A stretch of 64,000 nucleotides of DNA. Source: Vitis vinifera (taxonomy: Eukaryota > Streptophyta > Magnoliopsida > Vitales > Vitaceae). The position numbers and the translations under genes are program-made. Within the stretch, counting starts at the first letter, position 1, and the number at the start of each line of letters is the position of its first letter. Of this stretch, positions 12,601-24,400 are shown piece after piece. Location of the stretch: positions 9,417,001 through 9,481,000 of the forward strand of contig NC_081822.1 of assembly GCF_030704535.1 (NCBI RefSeq). The letters are read 5' to 3'. A model generated the notes under the pieces. The model saw nothing but the letters and a program-made list of their open reading frames with translations, ran no database searches and was not told where the DNA came from.

Positions 12601-15600
12601 ACCTCAGTAAAATACAACTAGTTCAAATGTCAAAGTACAAATTTACCCATCTATGGAGATTCCAAAACCCACTCTTTCTATCGGTAATGAAAAATAGCTC
12701 CCCTGCACAGGTTCAAACATAACAAATCAATGCATGCAGTGACCTGAACCCACAGCAAGTTTGAAACTACCAGTTAAGTAGCAAAATATCATATAAAGTT
12801 TTGTAGCAATGATTGAACACATAACATATGAATCATTAATCCTTTAATAGATAAGAGGGGACTCACAATCAAATCTATATAATTCAAATGGACATAAAAA
12901 AAACTTAAGCAAATTCTACGGCATGAACTAGGATCCAGAAATTCATCTTAAGACATTTACGAAAAATAAGACAGACTCAAGAGCCCTTATGGCAGGATAG
13001 GTATGGATTGTCTTTACCACCCTGCTACTATCAGAACAATGTGGAAGCTACAGCCTACACATGACAAGCTTTTCCCATGCATCTAGTTTTTATGCTACTG
13101 ATAATTTAAATGCTGCAAAGAGAAGTACCAATCAGAAAAACGACAGGAAATGTTTAAAGCTGTTATTCATGAACATAAAAACTATCTTTAAAATATCATA
13201 GTTTTGAACAAGCATTTCCTATTACAATGTTGTTCATGAACCTAATGAATTATTAGAAAGTACCCTTGGAGGACCACTTAGGTTCGGTTGGAGACTCCAA
13301 AAGTTTAGGATCGAAACCAGCAACACAGGTGCGCTTGCAGATATCCCTGCATGAGAGCAATGAAAAGATTAAAGCAGCAACAGGAATTTAATTTCACATA
13401 ATTTTTTTTATTTTTTTATTTTGATAAGTAAGTGAGAGTATTGTATCACGGAAAGGCGCTAAAATAGCAACTTAAGATGTACAAGAAAGAGATCTTGTAC
13501 ATGATAAAAGATCCTAGCAAAAAATGAGATCTTGATAAAAGAAATGAATAAATAATTTATGGATGTCGCATCTTATATCTGTGTATAAATGAAAAGGTCA
13601 TTCAAATATAAGAACTAAGTGAAATGAATCAAGGTGTTTTAATTGTTTTAAAGTTGTATTGTCACCAAATTAAACTTCCAGCATTAACAGTTTTACAGGT
13701 TTTGAAAACAATCAAGCTAGGATGGTGGGAGCACCTAGCATCTAAACTCTCTCCAATTTAGTGCAAGCAAGGGCCAGAGAAAAACTAGCTTTCTACTCCC
13801 AATTTGAGGAGGAGCAGGAATGGCACCAAATGCAGGAGGATCTGCTAATATAAGCTTTAGACACCCACTTCATGCGGTTGGTGAGTGAATTTTTTTTCCT
13901 CTCTTCTTTTATTTTTATCTTTGATAGGAAAAATAGCAATTTATTAAAAATGACAATCACAAGGGGCAGACCCAAATACATAGGAGTTTTACGAAGTCCT
14001 CCAAAAGGGCAAGAAACAAGGAAAACACACACACACACACACACTCGTATGACCCCACTCAATCCACAAAATCTAGCATGGGTGAACAACCCTCTCCTGC
14101 TCAAATTATGGACCAAAAAGAGAATGTCTGAATAAAAGAATCTTTTACAGATTGAATTGACACGTTATTAAATCAAGCTGCCCCCACATGATTAGCAAAC
14201 TAACTTCTAATTTTATCAGGCTCTATTAAGTCCATCCCCATTTTGTCTTCTCCAAACAACTGTTTTTTGTGAGCCAAAAACAAGTTATTTACGGCATGAT
14301 TAAATACACAAGCCAAGAAAATTTGAGTGTCAATGGAAATATCAGTCTTGGAAACAAGAAATGCACTAGAGAAGAAATGCACAAGAAAGGGAATCATACT
14401 CACCCATTCTCAGAAATATAACCAACCCATAGTTCCGTTTTATCCCATGGCATATTAGGATGACTCCATTCAATCCATGCCAACCGTTCCCCTTTTGGGT
14501 CCAGACGGGGGAAGGCATAGAAATCATTGCCAGCAACTAAGACTTTAGGCTCTGAGTGCCAAATTGAACCAAATAAAAGGAAGAACAGAAAAAAAATTAT
14601 CAGCATTCCTCATCCACGATGTAGTAAAAATAACAAATAATGATAAAGCAAGCATCCGAAATAATTCCAACACTATTTATACATCTAAGAAAACTTGGGT
14701 CGCCAGTAGGTTTGTCAAATTTTTTACCTTGGATATTGTTGTCTCTGAGATCTATGGCCACAATTGTTGTGATTGGATTCAAACTACTTTCCCTTCGATC
14801 TATCCAATTTAGACATAAAAGAAAATGAGATACACGAATACCAGACAGAAAGAAAACTGACTGTACAAACAGACTTATAGAAATGGACCATATAAGCCTT
14901 GGGAATGAAATTTATATCAATTGTGTACCTTCTCTCACAGTAATAAAGCGGTCAAACCTTGAATCAAACACTCCATCTGCATAACAAACTGCCGGGCCCC
15001 CATAATCTGGTGTAATTGGTGATGGAGAGGAATATTCTAGCGACCACCAGTAAATCATATCAGAAGATCACGATTAAGGTTGAATAAAGGTCAATATCAC
15101 ATAAATTTATGAAAACATAAACCTGGGATTTAGTACGGAGGCAAAAATATTCAGAAACCTTCTGTCATAATGCTCCAATTAGGTACCACGAGAACTAGCT
15201 CCAATGTCTTTTTTCATTTCGACAATTTCTCGGCAACCAAATTGAAGCATATGGACGGTCAAACATGAAAAAACCTAACAACGCTCCCTTACTAAATGAA
15301 CAAATACTGACCAGATGAAATGGATTGCTTGTAAAGTCTTTGATCCTTGTAATTGGAGAAAATTACGGTATCGCCGGAAATCTTGAAAGCACCACCACCG
15401 TACTCTTGAGCCACTGTTCGCACTGAAAACTCTTTGGGCGTAATATCAATCGGTTCCTCCCCTGCTTTCCCCGATTCTTTAACAAGAACCGATCGGCTGA
15501 GCGCAAAGAAAACCGTCAATTAAAATTGACAGACATAGGATTTACGAGGTGGAATGAAAATCATGAATAATACCCAGACTCAGTAGGACGCGATTCGAGA

Positions 15601-15905
15601 AAGATGAGTCGGCCGCGGGCGTCGACGGCGGTGCCACCCAAACGCTTCTCAGCACCAGAGACAACGTCGGCGGTTATGGGCGATTTCCAAGAACCGAAAG
15701 GAGCAGTGAGCTTGTCTTCAGCTGAGGCAGTGGAAGCCATGCTGATACACCTACGCTTCTGCCTAGGGCTAGGATTACTTGTGATAGAGACCACCCTTGC
15801 GATACTGATGAGTCTACCGGTATGGCTTACTTTGAATTTGAGAGGGGAGTTATGCAGAGCAGAGAAGCGAGTGAGGAGAGTAGCGGCTATGGCCGAGAAT
15901 GCCAT
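3685..15905 (-). CDS. Prolyl oligopeptidase-like serine peptidase (S9, alpha/beta hydrolase), copy 1, 18 exons
   Basis: Predicted 730-residue protein of the S9C/dipeptidyl aminopeptidase-acylaminoacyl peptidase type. Exons read in frame with GT-AG borders: 15574-15905, 15312-15496, 14929-15036, 14728-14799, 14404-14551, 13264-13346, 12647-12702, 11797-11933, 11394-11484, 11227-11292, 10836-11058, 6683-6784, 6329-6414, 6127-6249, 4781-4850, 4599-4690, 3882-3986, 3685-3798. The N-terminal two thirds match a beta-propeller (for example [18 protein letters not shown] and [15 protein letters not shown]). The C-terminal hydrolase domain has Ser580 in GGSAGG, Asp657 in FQGLEDKV and His689 in EGEQHGF, the expected triad order. 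The first 55 residues are rich in Ser, Ala, Arg and Leu with almost no acidic residue, like a chloroplast transit peptide, and Met56 is an alternative cytosolic start. Intron 11 holds a LINE and intron 8 a SINE, yet the coding frame is intact. By family, it should remove N-terminal residues or peptides from substrates; the substrate is not predictable. Tandem partner of the copy at 18475-28759. Confidence 0.9.
6864..6883. repeat. Target-site duplication, 3'-side of the LINE
   Basis: A 20-base direct repeat (TAAAGCTAATCATGGATCTT) borders the LINE, here next to its poly(A) tail, which reads as poly(T) on this strand. The second copy lies at 10379-10398. Confidence 0.9.
6884..10378 (-). mobile_element. 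L1-type LINE, 5'-truncated, inside intron 11 of hydrolase copy 1
   Basis: Non-LTR retrotransposon on the minus strand, same sense as the host gene. From its 5' end (high coordinates): the C-terminal half of an apurinic-like endonuclease ([10 protein letters not shown] near 10230, [18 protein letters not shown] near 10100, [10 protein letters not shown] near 9970), reverse transcriptase (9563-8127 region), and a C-terminal zinc-binding zf-RVT segment near 7350-7400 ([18 protein letters not shown]). It ends at 6884 in a run of T, i.e. a poly(A) tail, preceded by the TGATAG-like terminus seen on other LINE tails here. ORF1 and the endonuclease N-terminus are absent, as expected for incomplete target-primed reverse transcription. 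The coding frame is broken several times (parts at 10378-9720, 9563-9195, 9173-8127, 8178-7738, 7704-7504 and 7407-7018 are in different frames), so it is dead. A perfect 20-bp target-site duplication shows both ends exactly. Confidence 0.93.
8127..9173 (-). pseudogene. LINE reverse transcriptase remnant
   Basis: A 348-codon open stretch carries the core fingers and palm of a plant L1-type reverse transcriptase: the region with [47 protein letters not shown] and [13 protein letters not shown]. The catalytic box reads FVDDT where active plant LINEs usually have FADDT; both aspartates are kept. The frame upstream (9563-9195) and downstream (8178-7738) is continued only after frame changes, so this is a fragment of the dead element, not a host gene. 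Confidence 0.88.
10379..10398. repeat. Target-site duplication, 5'-side of the LINE
   Basis: Perfect second copy of the 20-base repeat found at 6864-6883. Removing the element and one repeat would leave an intron of about 536 bases, close to the 441-base intron at the same position in the paralogue. Confidence 0.9.
11558..11578. repeat. Target-site duplication, left of SINE
   Basis: A 21-base A-rich direct repeat that begins AATTATAGACAAAAAT; the matching copy is at 11748-11768. Confidence 0.88.
11579..11747 (+). mobile_element. tRNA-derived SINE (Au-like) in intron 8 of hydrolase copy 1
   Basis: About 169 bases bounded by a perfect 21-bp target-site duplication. The head looks like a tRNA gene: an A-box-like TAGCTCAGTTGG at about 11591 and a B-box-like AGTTCGAGTCCC at about 11633, with the spacing of an RNA polymerase III internal promoter. 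The body includes GGGATTAGTCGAGGTGCGCG and GCTGGCCCGGACA, which I recall from the widespread plant Au SINE group, and it ends in an A run. It lies antisense to the host gene. Family name is from memory; the SINE assignment itself rests on visible structure. Confidence 0.88.
11748..11768. repeat. Target-site duplication, right of SINE
   Basis: Perfect second copy of the 21-base repeat at 11558-11578, directly after the SINE's A run. Confidence 0.88.
12409..12462 (-). mobile_element. Micro-retroposition: 16-bp poly(T)GGGTAGG insert with 19-bp target-site duplication
   Basis: Two perfect 19-base copies (TAGTCAAAGCTTTGAACAT at 12409-12427 and 12444-12462) flank only nine T and GGGTAGG. The insert looks like the extreme 3' end of a LINE: a poly(A) tail and a few terminal bases on the minus strand. 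It resembles the TGATAG-type ends at 6884 and 13918. It lies in intron 7 of hydrolase copy 1. Confidence 0.75.
13402..13505 (-). mobile_element. LINE 3'-end fragment
   Basis: A T-rich tract is followed by TTTTGATAAGTAAGTGAGAG and a GGCGCTAAAATAGC segment, which looks like the reverse complement of a plant LINE 3' end with its poly(A) tail. It sits in intron 5 of hydrolase copy 1. The paralogue has no matching insert at this point. I could not find a target-site duplication, so the right edge is approximate. Confidence 0.5.
13885..14130 (-). mobile_element. Second LINE 3'-end fragment with a CA microsatellite
   Basis: TTTGATAGGAAAAATAGCAA follows a T/C-rich tract and continues into about 200 bases with no counterpart in the same intron of the paralogue. 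A perfect AC dinucleotide run of about ten units occupies 14025-14044. The flanks on both sides resume similarity with the paralogue (for example near 14220 versus 26365), so it is an insertion. Exact ends uncertain. Confidence 0.5.
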
Positions 15906-18474
15906 TAATATAATTAAATAATATAAATTAACAAATAATATAGCGTATGTACAATGATTATTAGTTGGTCACAGGGATCAATGGGTTTCATCTGGGGATG
16001 ATGTGACCAATGCACGCCACCTGCCTCCATAACATCCACCCCATCCCAATTTATCGTTGAACAGAGACTTTTTGGTTTGTTTGAATGTTAATTGGAAGTT
16101 TGGAACAATGCTGTCAATTTAAGTAGACGCCCACTGAAGAGTGAGGGCCACGGCCAGCGCTATGGCAGAGAGTCTGGGCTGAGCCGCTGAGGGGGATAAT
16201 TTTTCAAAAATATTAAAATATGACTCAATTCATCTCTTGAACAAACCAATTCACTTTTTATTTTAAGTTTCCACGACTTGAATTTTATATTCAATTTGTT
16301 TTTTTCAGAAGATGAGTGAAGTGGACGGTTTTAGGATCCATTGGCATTCGTTCTTCGTAGACACGGATATTTGTAGTAAGCCCAATATAAAATATTAGTA
16401 TTGAAAGTAACATGGGATGATGATGTTATTGTTGACATAGGTTGTTTGTCCTTAATGGGAATCTCTTAACTAAGATTAGGCTTGTAAGGACGTGGAAAGG
16501 GTGTCAATTATGTACCAATTTTTTAGTGTAACAATAATAATCACTACTTGAAATCTAAGGATGTTATAGTTCTAAAACGTGAGAAGACTAATACCACATT
16601 AAAATTTAAAAATGTTGTAGTTTTAGAATTATGATTTAAAAATACTTTAATTTTATACTCACCATTCAAAAACATATTGTAGTTTTAGAATTATGAGTCA
16701 TGACACAATATTTTAAAAAATTACTCTTATGTAAAAGGCTCGAGAAAATGAGATTCGAATAATCAAGCCTAATAATATATATTTAAACAAAACAATGATG
16801 ATAAGTTTCATGTTCAATGACAAAGTATTAAGAAAATCACATTAGTGCAAAAAGCAAAACAAATTCAATTTTATACTGAACTCGTTTTTTCAAATGAGTA
16901 TTACTTGAAATTCAATAATGTTATAATTCTAAAAGGTAAATACTATATTGAAATTAAAAAATATTGTAGTTTTAAAATAATCATTGAAAAATATTGTAAT
17001 TTTAGAATTATGATTGGTAACACAATATTTTAAAAAATTATACTAATGTAAAAAGACTCGAGAAAGAGAGATTCGAAAAATCAGGTCCAATGATGCACAT
17101 TTTAATGAAATGATGATTGTAAGTTTACAGAGCATTAAAAAAATTATATTAGTGCAAAAAAGTTTGAGAAAAAAAAAATCCAGAGTTGAATGATAAACAT
17201 TTGGAGGTAATGATGAGACAAAGTATTAAGCCATCATGATATTTCCTTTTAAAAATTCTAAAAACCCAAGCATAGTTTAAACTTTATAGTCATCGATTTC
17301 ATGGTCCTTTTACTCAATTGTCTCGGAGTACTCATTTTTTTGTTTAAACATTATTATACCCATTTTTATATTTGATGCCAATCTTTAATATTTTGGTACA
17401 TAACATATTAGAATGATCGGTCATTAAATAAAAAGTACTTTTATTTTCAACAAATAAATGATAAAAATAATAAAAAAGAACTTTAAATATATATCTTTAA
17501 GTGTTCAAAATGCAACCATTTTGAAATAATAAATTATCTTTCAAAAAAGTAATTTTATTTTTCATATTAAATATGTTCACTATAAAGCAATTATTAAAAA
17601 ATATATATAATTTTCTTATTTTATTTTTATTTGAATATATTGTTACAATACCCTTTTTGTATACTTATACCAATTTTTATTTTTCATACATCAATGTGCA
17701 TACACATTGCCCAAATTCCCACCAAATACACATTTTGCGCATTTATACCCAAATATCCTTTAAATAACAATTACCCATTTCATTATCCGTGCCGTTTCAT
17801 CTTGAACTCAAGGGTGATGATCCATGAATATGAAGTAGCAGTAGTGGCAGATGGAAAACGTAGCACCTCTCCTCCTTTCCATTGCCCCCCCTCTCATTCG
17901 CAACCAAATTGTCAGAAGGGTTCAAAAAGGCATCACACCATCTCAAAAGTTCAAAACTTCCTTATCACTAAAATTAATTAGTCTTGGCATCATCACTTAA
18001 TGGTCACACAAAATTTCCAAAGATTACCTAGTCATCTTGATTCAACAAAATGCCAAGATCAATTATCGATATCATAATGAACACGATCAAGATGAACATG
18101 ATTGGATCAAGTCATACAGGTTTGGGATGAGATTTTGAACCTCAAACTTCAGCTCGACTTTAACGTGTGACTTCTCCTCTAATCATACATATATGCTTTG
18201 TGCTGCCTACACTTTTCTGTGAACTCATATGCAGAACCCAACACTTATGGACGACTCTCATACACCAAATCAACATTCATGTTTATATAGCAGACAGCAT
18301 GACCTGAAACACTTATTTCTAAGAATGTCCAGAATTTTTCGCAATAATACATGATCAACTGCCATCTGTGCGTGTGAGTGATCCATTTAAAAATATATAC
18401 ACATACAACAAGGTCCCATGTGTTTAGTCTCCAAATTTGAAGCTTATTGGATGTACGTACCTTATATCAAAGTC
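15906..18474. other. Spacer between the hydrolase paralogues
   Basis: The first 300 bases upstream of 15905 hold the promoter of hydrolase copy 1. The rest is AT-rich and includes a diverged tandem repeat (see 16545-17175). No gene is visible; open frames near 16845 and 17573-17981 are low-complexity and unlike any family I know. Confidence 0.5.
16545..17175. repeat. Diverged tandem duplication, period about 313 bases
   Basis: Blocks recur in the same order, such as ACACAATATTTTAAAAAATTA at about 16699 and 17012, followed in both by a segment with CTCGAGAAA and GAGATTCGAA. A shorter unit (TTGTAGTTTTAGAATTATGA) also repeats within each copy. Two main units are visible; no coding capacity. Confidence 0.6.
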
Positions 18475-21400
18475 TCAGTCAAAGTTATCAATTTTGATTG
18501 GAGTAATCTGATCCGCCACTTCAAAGTGTCCCACTACACGAGCAAAGAACACCATTTGTTGCTCCAGTGTGAACTTGATGTTTTCAGCCTGTGTAAAAAG
18601 TTATCTGATTAGTACTAATGTTTCCCTCATAAATATAAATTTCGTGCTTAGATTAAACATAGAAATTGCAAATACCTTGCGAAAACCATGTTGTTCTCCT
18701 TCATACTGCACAAGAGCAACAGGCAAACCTTTTTTCTTCAGTGCCAGGTAGATTTTACGAGCTTGCTCTGGGGGTACCACCTGCGGAAAAGACGAGAAAT
18801 TTCAAATTTGGAACTAAATGTTGCTGAAAAATGGGAATGTAGTGGAACCTGCTGCTTTAGTCAATAGTCCATTGCAGATGATACATGGAAAACACAACAC
18901 CAGCTTGGACTTTCAGGCTTTCAGCTTCTAATTCCTAGTTCCTTTAGGTTCTAGTTGGATTTAGAAAGTTTGCGAGAAAGCACAAAGGTAAAAAAAGGGA
19001 GAAAAATAAAAAATAGGTTCCAACTCAATAAAATTTTCTTGCATGCTTCTCCAAATTTATTTATCTTCTTCTCTCTTCTACATAAAAGAATGAAGAACTT
19101 GAAGAGGTATAAAGTTTTAACCCTTTTGTAATGTTTGATTTTCCTTATTGGTTTTTGAAGTAAAATAAGCAAGATAATTTGGATTTTTTCCTCATTTTTT
19201 ACCTTTCCCTAAAACTGTCCATTATTCAAATGGAGCCTTAAACATGGTGAACCTGTAGTTAATTCTCTCCAGTTGGTTAAGGCAAGTTCAAATTGTACAA
19301 TGATACACCATTTTGCAGACTGGGGGAAATTCAATCTTGTTGAAGTTATCCTTCATTTTCTAGTCCAATTCTTGGAGAGCTAGTGATCAAAATGGGATTC
19401 TCACTAGCAATTGATAGTTTAATGGAACCATTACTTATTGAAGTACTTGCTTAAATAGATATTTTATTGACTATCTATAAACATATCATGCAAAAAAGAA
19501 CTTGCATTAAACCCAACATTACTATCACCCACAAAGATAAAGGCAAAAAAATTGTCAACATCTGACACACAGCACTGCCTTACTGCCTCTTATCAAATTA
19601 AAGTTAATATTCATGAATGTCTATGATGATTGAGAGAAAGAGGGGAACATATCATGTTATCATCTAGCCTTGTTATCTAAGATGAAATTTTCCCAATTTT
19701 AGGTTGAGTTTAGAAAAACCTAGAATTTATCCATCTAATTTAACTTCAAGTCAAATGAACACTGTCTATGTCCAATTCTAGTAAAGTAATAGCATGATGT
19801 TGCCAAAAACCAATATTCCTTGCCTAGAAAAACTTCAAAAAGAAGGGAAAAAAGGACTATTCAAGAAACCACGACATATTGAAGAATGTAGTTCCCCTTA
19901 ATGTTACGAGGCTGAGATACAAGTCATCTTTTCCAATAATTTGAATGCATATTAGCCATAAGGGCAATCAAAACTAGTTGTAACTTGTAACTTCACTTCA
20001 AATTGGCTAATAATAACTGGTCAATAAGACCAACATACCTAGTTTTTCTGTAACCCTTACAACAATGACTAGTAATCACATGATTCTATTATAAATCTGT
20101 AAAATCCAAGGCTGCAACTTACACAGGTTGGTTAGGTTGAAAGACAACCCATGCCCAAATGAGTCAGGTTTGGCTGGGTTCTTGAGTTGCCCAGGTTGAA
20201 TAAATAATCAACTTTTTTTTTTTTGTAAAATTGATATACTTTGCATTGGTTATAACATCAATTATATATTAAGAAAATATATCTACAAACTAAATTTGAT
20301 ACAATAATGGATTCATAGATGTAACATGAAATACATTACAACATAAAACTTGAAATAAGTGTGACATTAACATAATTATAGTTTATATGATAAAAGAGAT
20401 TAATTTTAGCATCAATTAAAATTTCATATCATGTTTATACCTATCATTTTTTGTTTTATATTTAACTTCATCTACTCTCTTTAATTTCATGCATTGATTA
20501 TAATATAGGTAAAATCTATCACCAATAAAAATGTCAAATATTATTAAAAACTTATCACAATTCAAAATTTTTTATTGTATCTAACAAACATTAACTTTTG
20601 ACTTTCAAAATTATGATCATACTAACATAAAATACATAATAAATGATCAAATGTATAGATGGGTCAGGTTTTGGGTTAAGCTTGTGAATCCTCAATCCAA
20701 GCTTGGGTTGGGATTCCTCAACCCAAGCTCATGTTTCTTCAAGTTGGATTCAGGTTGGGTTGGGCTCAACCTGCCCATGCTGAAACCATAATGATATCCA
20801 TAGTCATCCTCAAGGACAAAAAAAAATCAAAAAGTAAGATGAAGTTTTGTACATACCTTGTCTTCCAATCCTTGGAATAAAATAATGGGGCAAGAAAATT
20901 TATCAACAAAATTGATCGGTGACCTCTCAAAGTAAGCACTTTCACTTCCTGAAACCAGTTGACAATTGCATGAATACTCAATATGGAAAGTATAATCGAA
21001 TTTTAGACTATCACAGAATATGTAATTCAACATAAAAATTTCCTGAAAGGTTATTTACCAACAAGATTATCAATATAATGTGATTCAAATTTGGGCATTC
21101 CAGCTCTCAACATGGATAAGTCAGCTATCTGTTCATGGACCATTGAGATATAAAACATAGTCAGTTTCAGATTTCTAGAAAATAAATCAAACTATTTATT
21201 ATTTTTATCACAATATGATTTTTCTTTAAAGAGTTTTTCAAACTTCAAAATATAGAATTATCATCATGGAATAGCAATGGAAAAGTTATGGTCGTCATTC
21301 AACTAGCAATTAGCATCAAAGGACAAGAGTACATATTTTTTCTTGAGTTCATCACCCCTGCTACCATTAAAAAAGGTGCTCGATGTCTCAATTAGAAAAG

Positions 21401-24400
21401 CCTATAATTAACCCGCAACCAAGTCAGGCTATAATGTTGGCCTTAATATTATACTCAGATCCAAGAACCAATTATAATCAAAAGATGTGACTAAAAAAAA
21501 TCACACACACACACATACACACATTTATGTATAAAAGGATCTGGCTGGTCTGACTAGAACATGTATTAAATATGGTTTGCAAAGAAAACCCTGGCAGGGG
21601 AAACAGATTATAACCATTGACCAGCTGGTGAGAAGGGGATGAAAAAAAATTCAAAATTGGTGAGGTGAAAGCACCAGGAAGTGCTGTTAATCTTCTGTGC
21701 ACTGTCTGCTGGAATAGAGAGATCTACAATCTTCATTCTCTTTGAAGTTTGAATTATAGTTTGGATACAAGGAACCTTCTTGGAATGGGGAGATTTTAGT
21801 GTTTGGGGTTTTATTGTATCCTTTTTACTTTGTTTCTGTCTTCTTTGATGCAATTCATATATTTCACGTGTATTGTGTATCCAATTTTGGGAGGGACCTT
21901 TTGATATGATTCTATTTTCTATTAAATATAAATTTCATAAGAGACAATTGCTAAGCAGAAAATTGATATGAAAAGGAAAAGGTGAAAGGGCACAGATGAA
22001 GCTAGTTTGGAAGTTCCATAGTCTTTTAAGTGGAGATGTCAAATCAGCTGCTTTGAAGGATGAAACAACCAAATACCTCTAGCAAATACCTCATATTGTG
22101 GGAGGATCGAACAACTTACACCATACAAGGAAGCTCCAGCCTTGAAAATTTCTTTGAAAGCAAGAGCAGCTAATGTTGTGAATCCACCAGCTGAACCACC
22201 AGTTGCGCATAGGCGTTTTCCATCTACCTTTCCACTATCCACCTAGACATCAAATGAATATTACCGTGATTTGAATGATCACTTAACATAGTCATCCATT
22301 ACAAACTTGGAAATAATTACCAAAAATTTAGCGCAACTGCAACAGTCGTTGACATCAACAATTCCCCAGCGTCCTAAAAGCCGTTCACGAAATTCTCTGC
22401 CATAACCTTCAAAATACTATACATGTCACCTTAGAAATGATATATAATAAGATATAAGGTCAAAACCAGCTGGTCCAATAGGTCAAGATAATAGCAGTGG
22501 TGGCCTAACATACACATGAAGCAAAACAAACAGAAAATTCAAGAAGGGCTACACAACTTAGATTTGGCATTAAGGGAGTTCACCAATTCATTGTGAAATG
22601 AAATTAAAAAAAATAATAATAAGTGTAATAGAAGGTAAGGACAAACCAGTGCTTCCACCATAATTCACATCCACAAATGCCCAACCTCGACTTGTCCAGT
22701 ACTGGATACTCAAATTTAAGCTTTGGTGCGCTTCATCGGTCGGCCCTCCTGCAGTATATCACACATGTATACCATTACAAGTTCAATGTATAGAATAATT
22801 TACTGTTCATTTAAGAGAAGGTATAGAGAAAATCATCTATCATGATTAGTTCAGCTAACAGCCTTGTGGTCCAGTTGAAGTAAGCAACAAAGCAATTCAA
22901 AAATCATTCAATTTTGCAAGATATCTGAAATTTTAGGATATTCTGAAATTCAATAATTGGAAGGAAACTGCCCTAAAGTATTAGGTTCCTTTTGGTTGCC
23001 AAAGAGTATTGAAATATTCTAATTTTAGCAGTTTCAATTTTAGCAAGGAATCTTTTGAGGATAGGTTCTATATATAGAAGGGAATTATTTGGGTACTGAG
23101 GTAGCTCTGAACTTTGAATTGTTAGAAAATTTCTTTATTTTCCTTGCAATTTACCTTAGAGTTAATCCTCAATTACAATGAGTACATACCATGGCTTTCC
23201 AATAACAGTGGAGGCTTTTCATCTTGACTAGCTTGATAAATGGGGTTGGATGGTGGATAAAAGTATGCATAAGCATTTTGGCCAGGAACTTCTGTCGGGA
23301 ATTCAATTAACTCTGGCAAGCTGAAATACGACTTGTACTCTGAAATATCAGCTGAAGAAGACCAAATAATTTTAAAACCAACTGCTTCTGATTTATGATC
23401 ATCTAAAGTCACCTGCAAACACACAAACATACACACATTAAATAAAAATAAATAAATAAATAAAAAAGAAGAAGAAGAAGAAGAAGAAAAATGCTGAGGT
23501 GTGTTAAAAAAGAAAAATTAGGAGTGGTAACTCCTAAAATCAGCATTTTGTAAGAATTCGAAAATACTAGGAGGTGAAGAAGAAAAAGCAGAAGACAAAA
23601 GAGACGTGTTACAGGGCAAGGTACCTTAGCTAAAGATAATGGATGAACTGCTGATGCTCCTTCAATGTAAAAGCAGTCAATCCCTGATGACTGCAAAAGA
23701 GAATATGCACGTCTTACAAAACCATCACCAGGTGATACTTAAGAAATTTTCAATTGCAGTAATACAGTGGGAATAGGTTTTTTGGAAGTACAATATTATT
23801 TATATCTGTAAAAGGAATATCAAGGGCAGACAACAAGCTATTAACAACATCCAAAATTCCAAGATATGACCTCCCATTCTGCCTGCACGTAATCATCCAC
23901 AACTTCCATTACATTAAAGAAATAGATGAATCAAAATTGAAAAAAATTAAGCAAACAATAAAAGGCTAATAAGCAAAAGAGAGAAGACAAATTCATCAGC
24001 TTTCTTAGAGAGACCTGTAGCTACAAACAATTAACTCTTTCTGTCCACCACTCTGAAGAAATTCATAAGAGCTAATGCCAAAAACCCATAGTGGTCTTGA
24101 AAATTCAGCATCCAAGGCATACACTGCTACCACTTCATTGCTGGATTCAATCTGTTGGCAGAGTGAAATAACAATCAATTCTGATATTAAAAATGATGTT
24201 CAACCAGCCCAAGCAACAATGGTCCAGCACATAAAATATAAAAATAAAAAAAAAAAAACACAGGAAAAAGAAAATTGCTCTGTTAAATATATGCTTCTAC
24301 AGTCATTGCAATGGATATGTCTTCCTCTATCTGGTGGTCAAACCATCCCTCTCATGTAAATGCAGGGCCCTTCCTATGTCAGAATAATCATATTCTTTTT

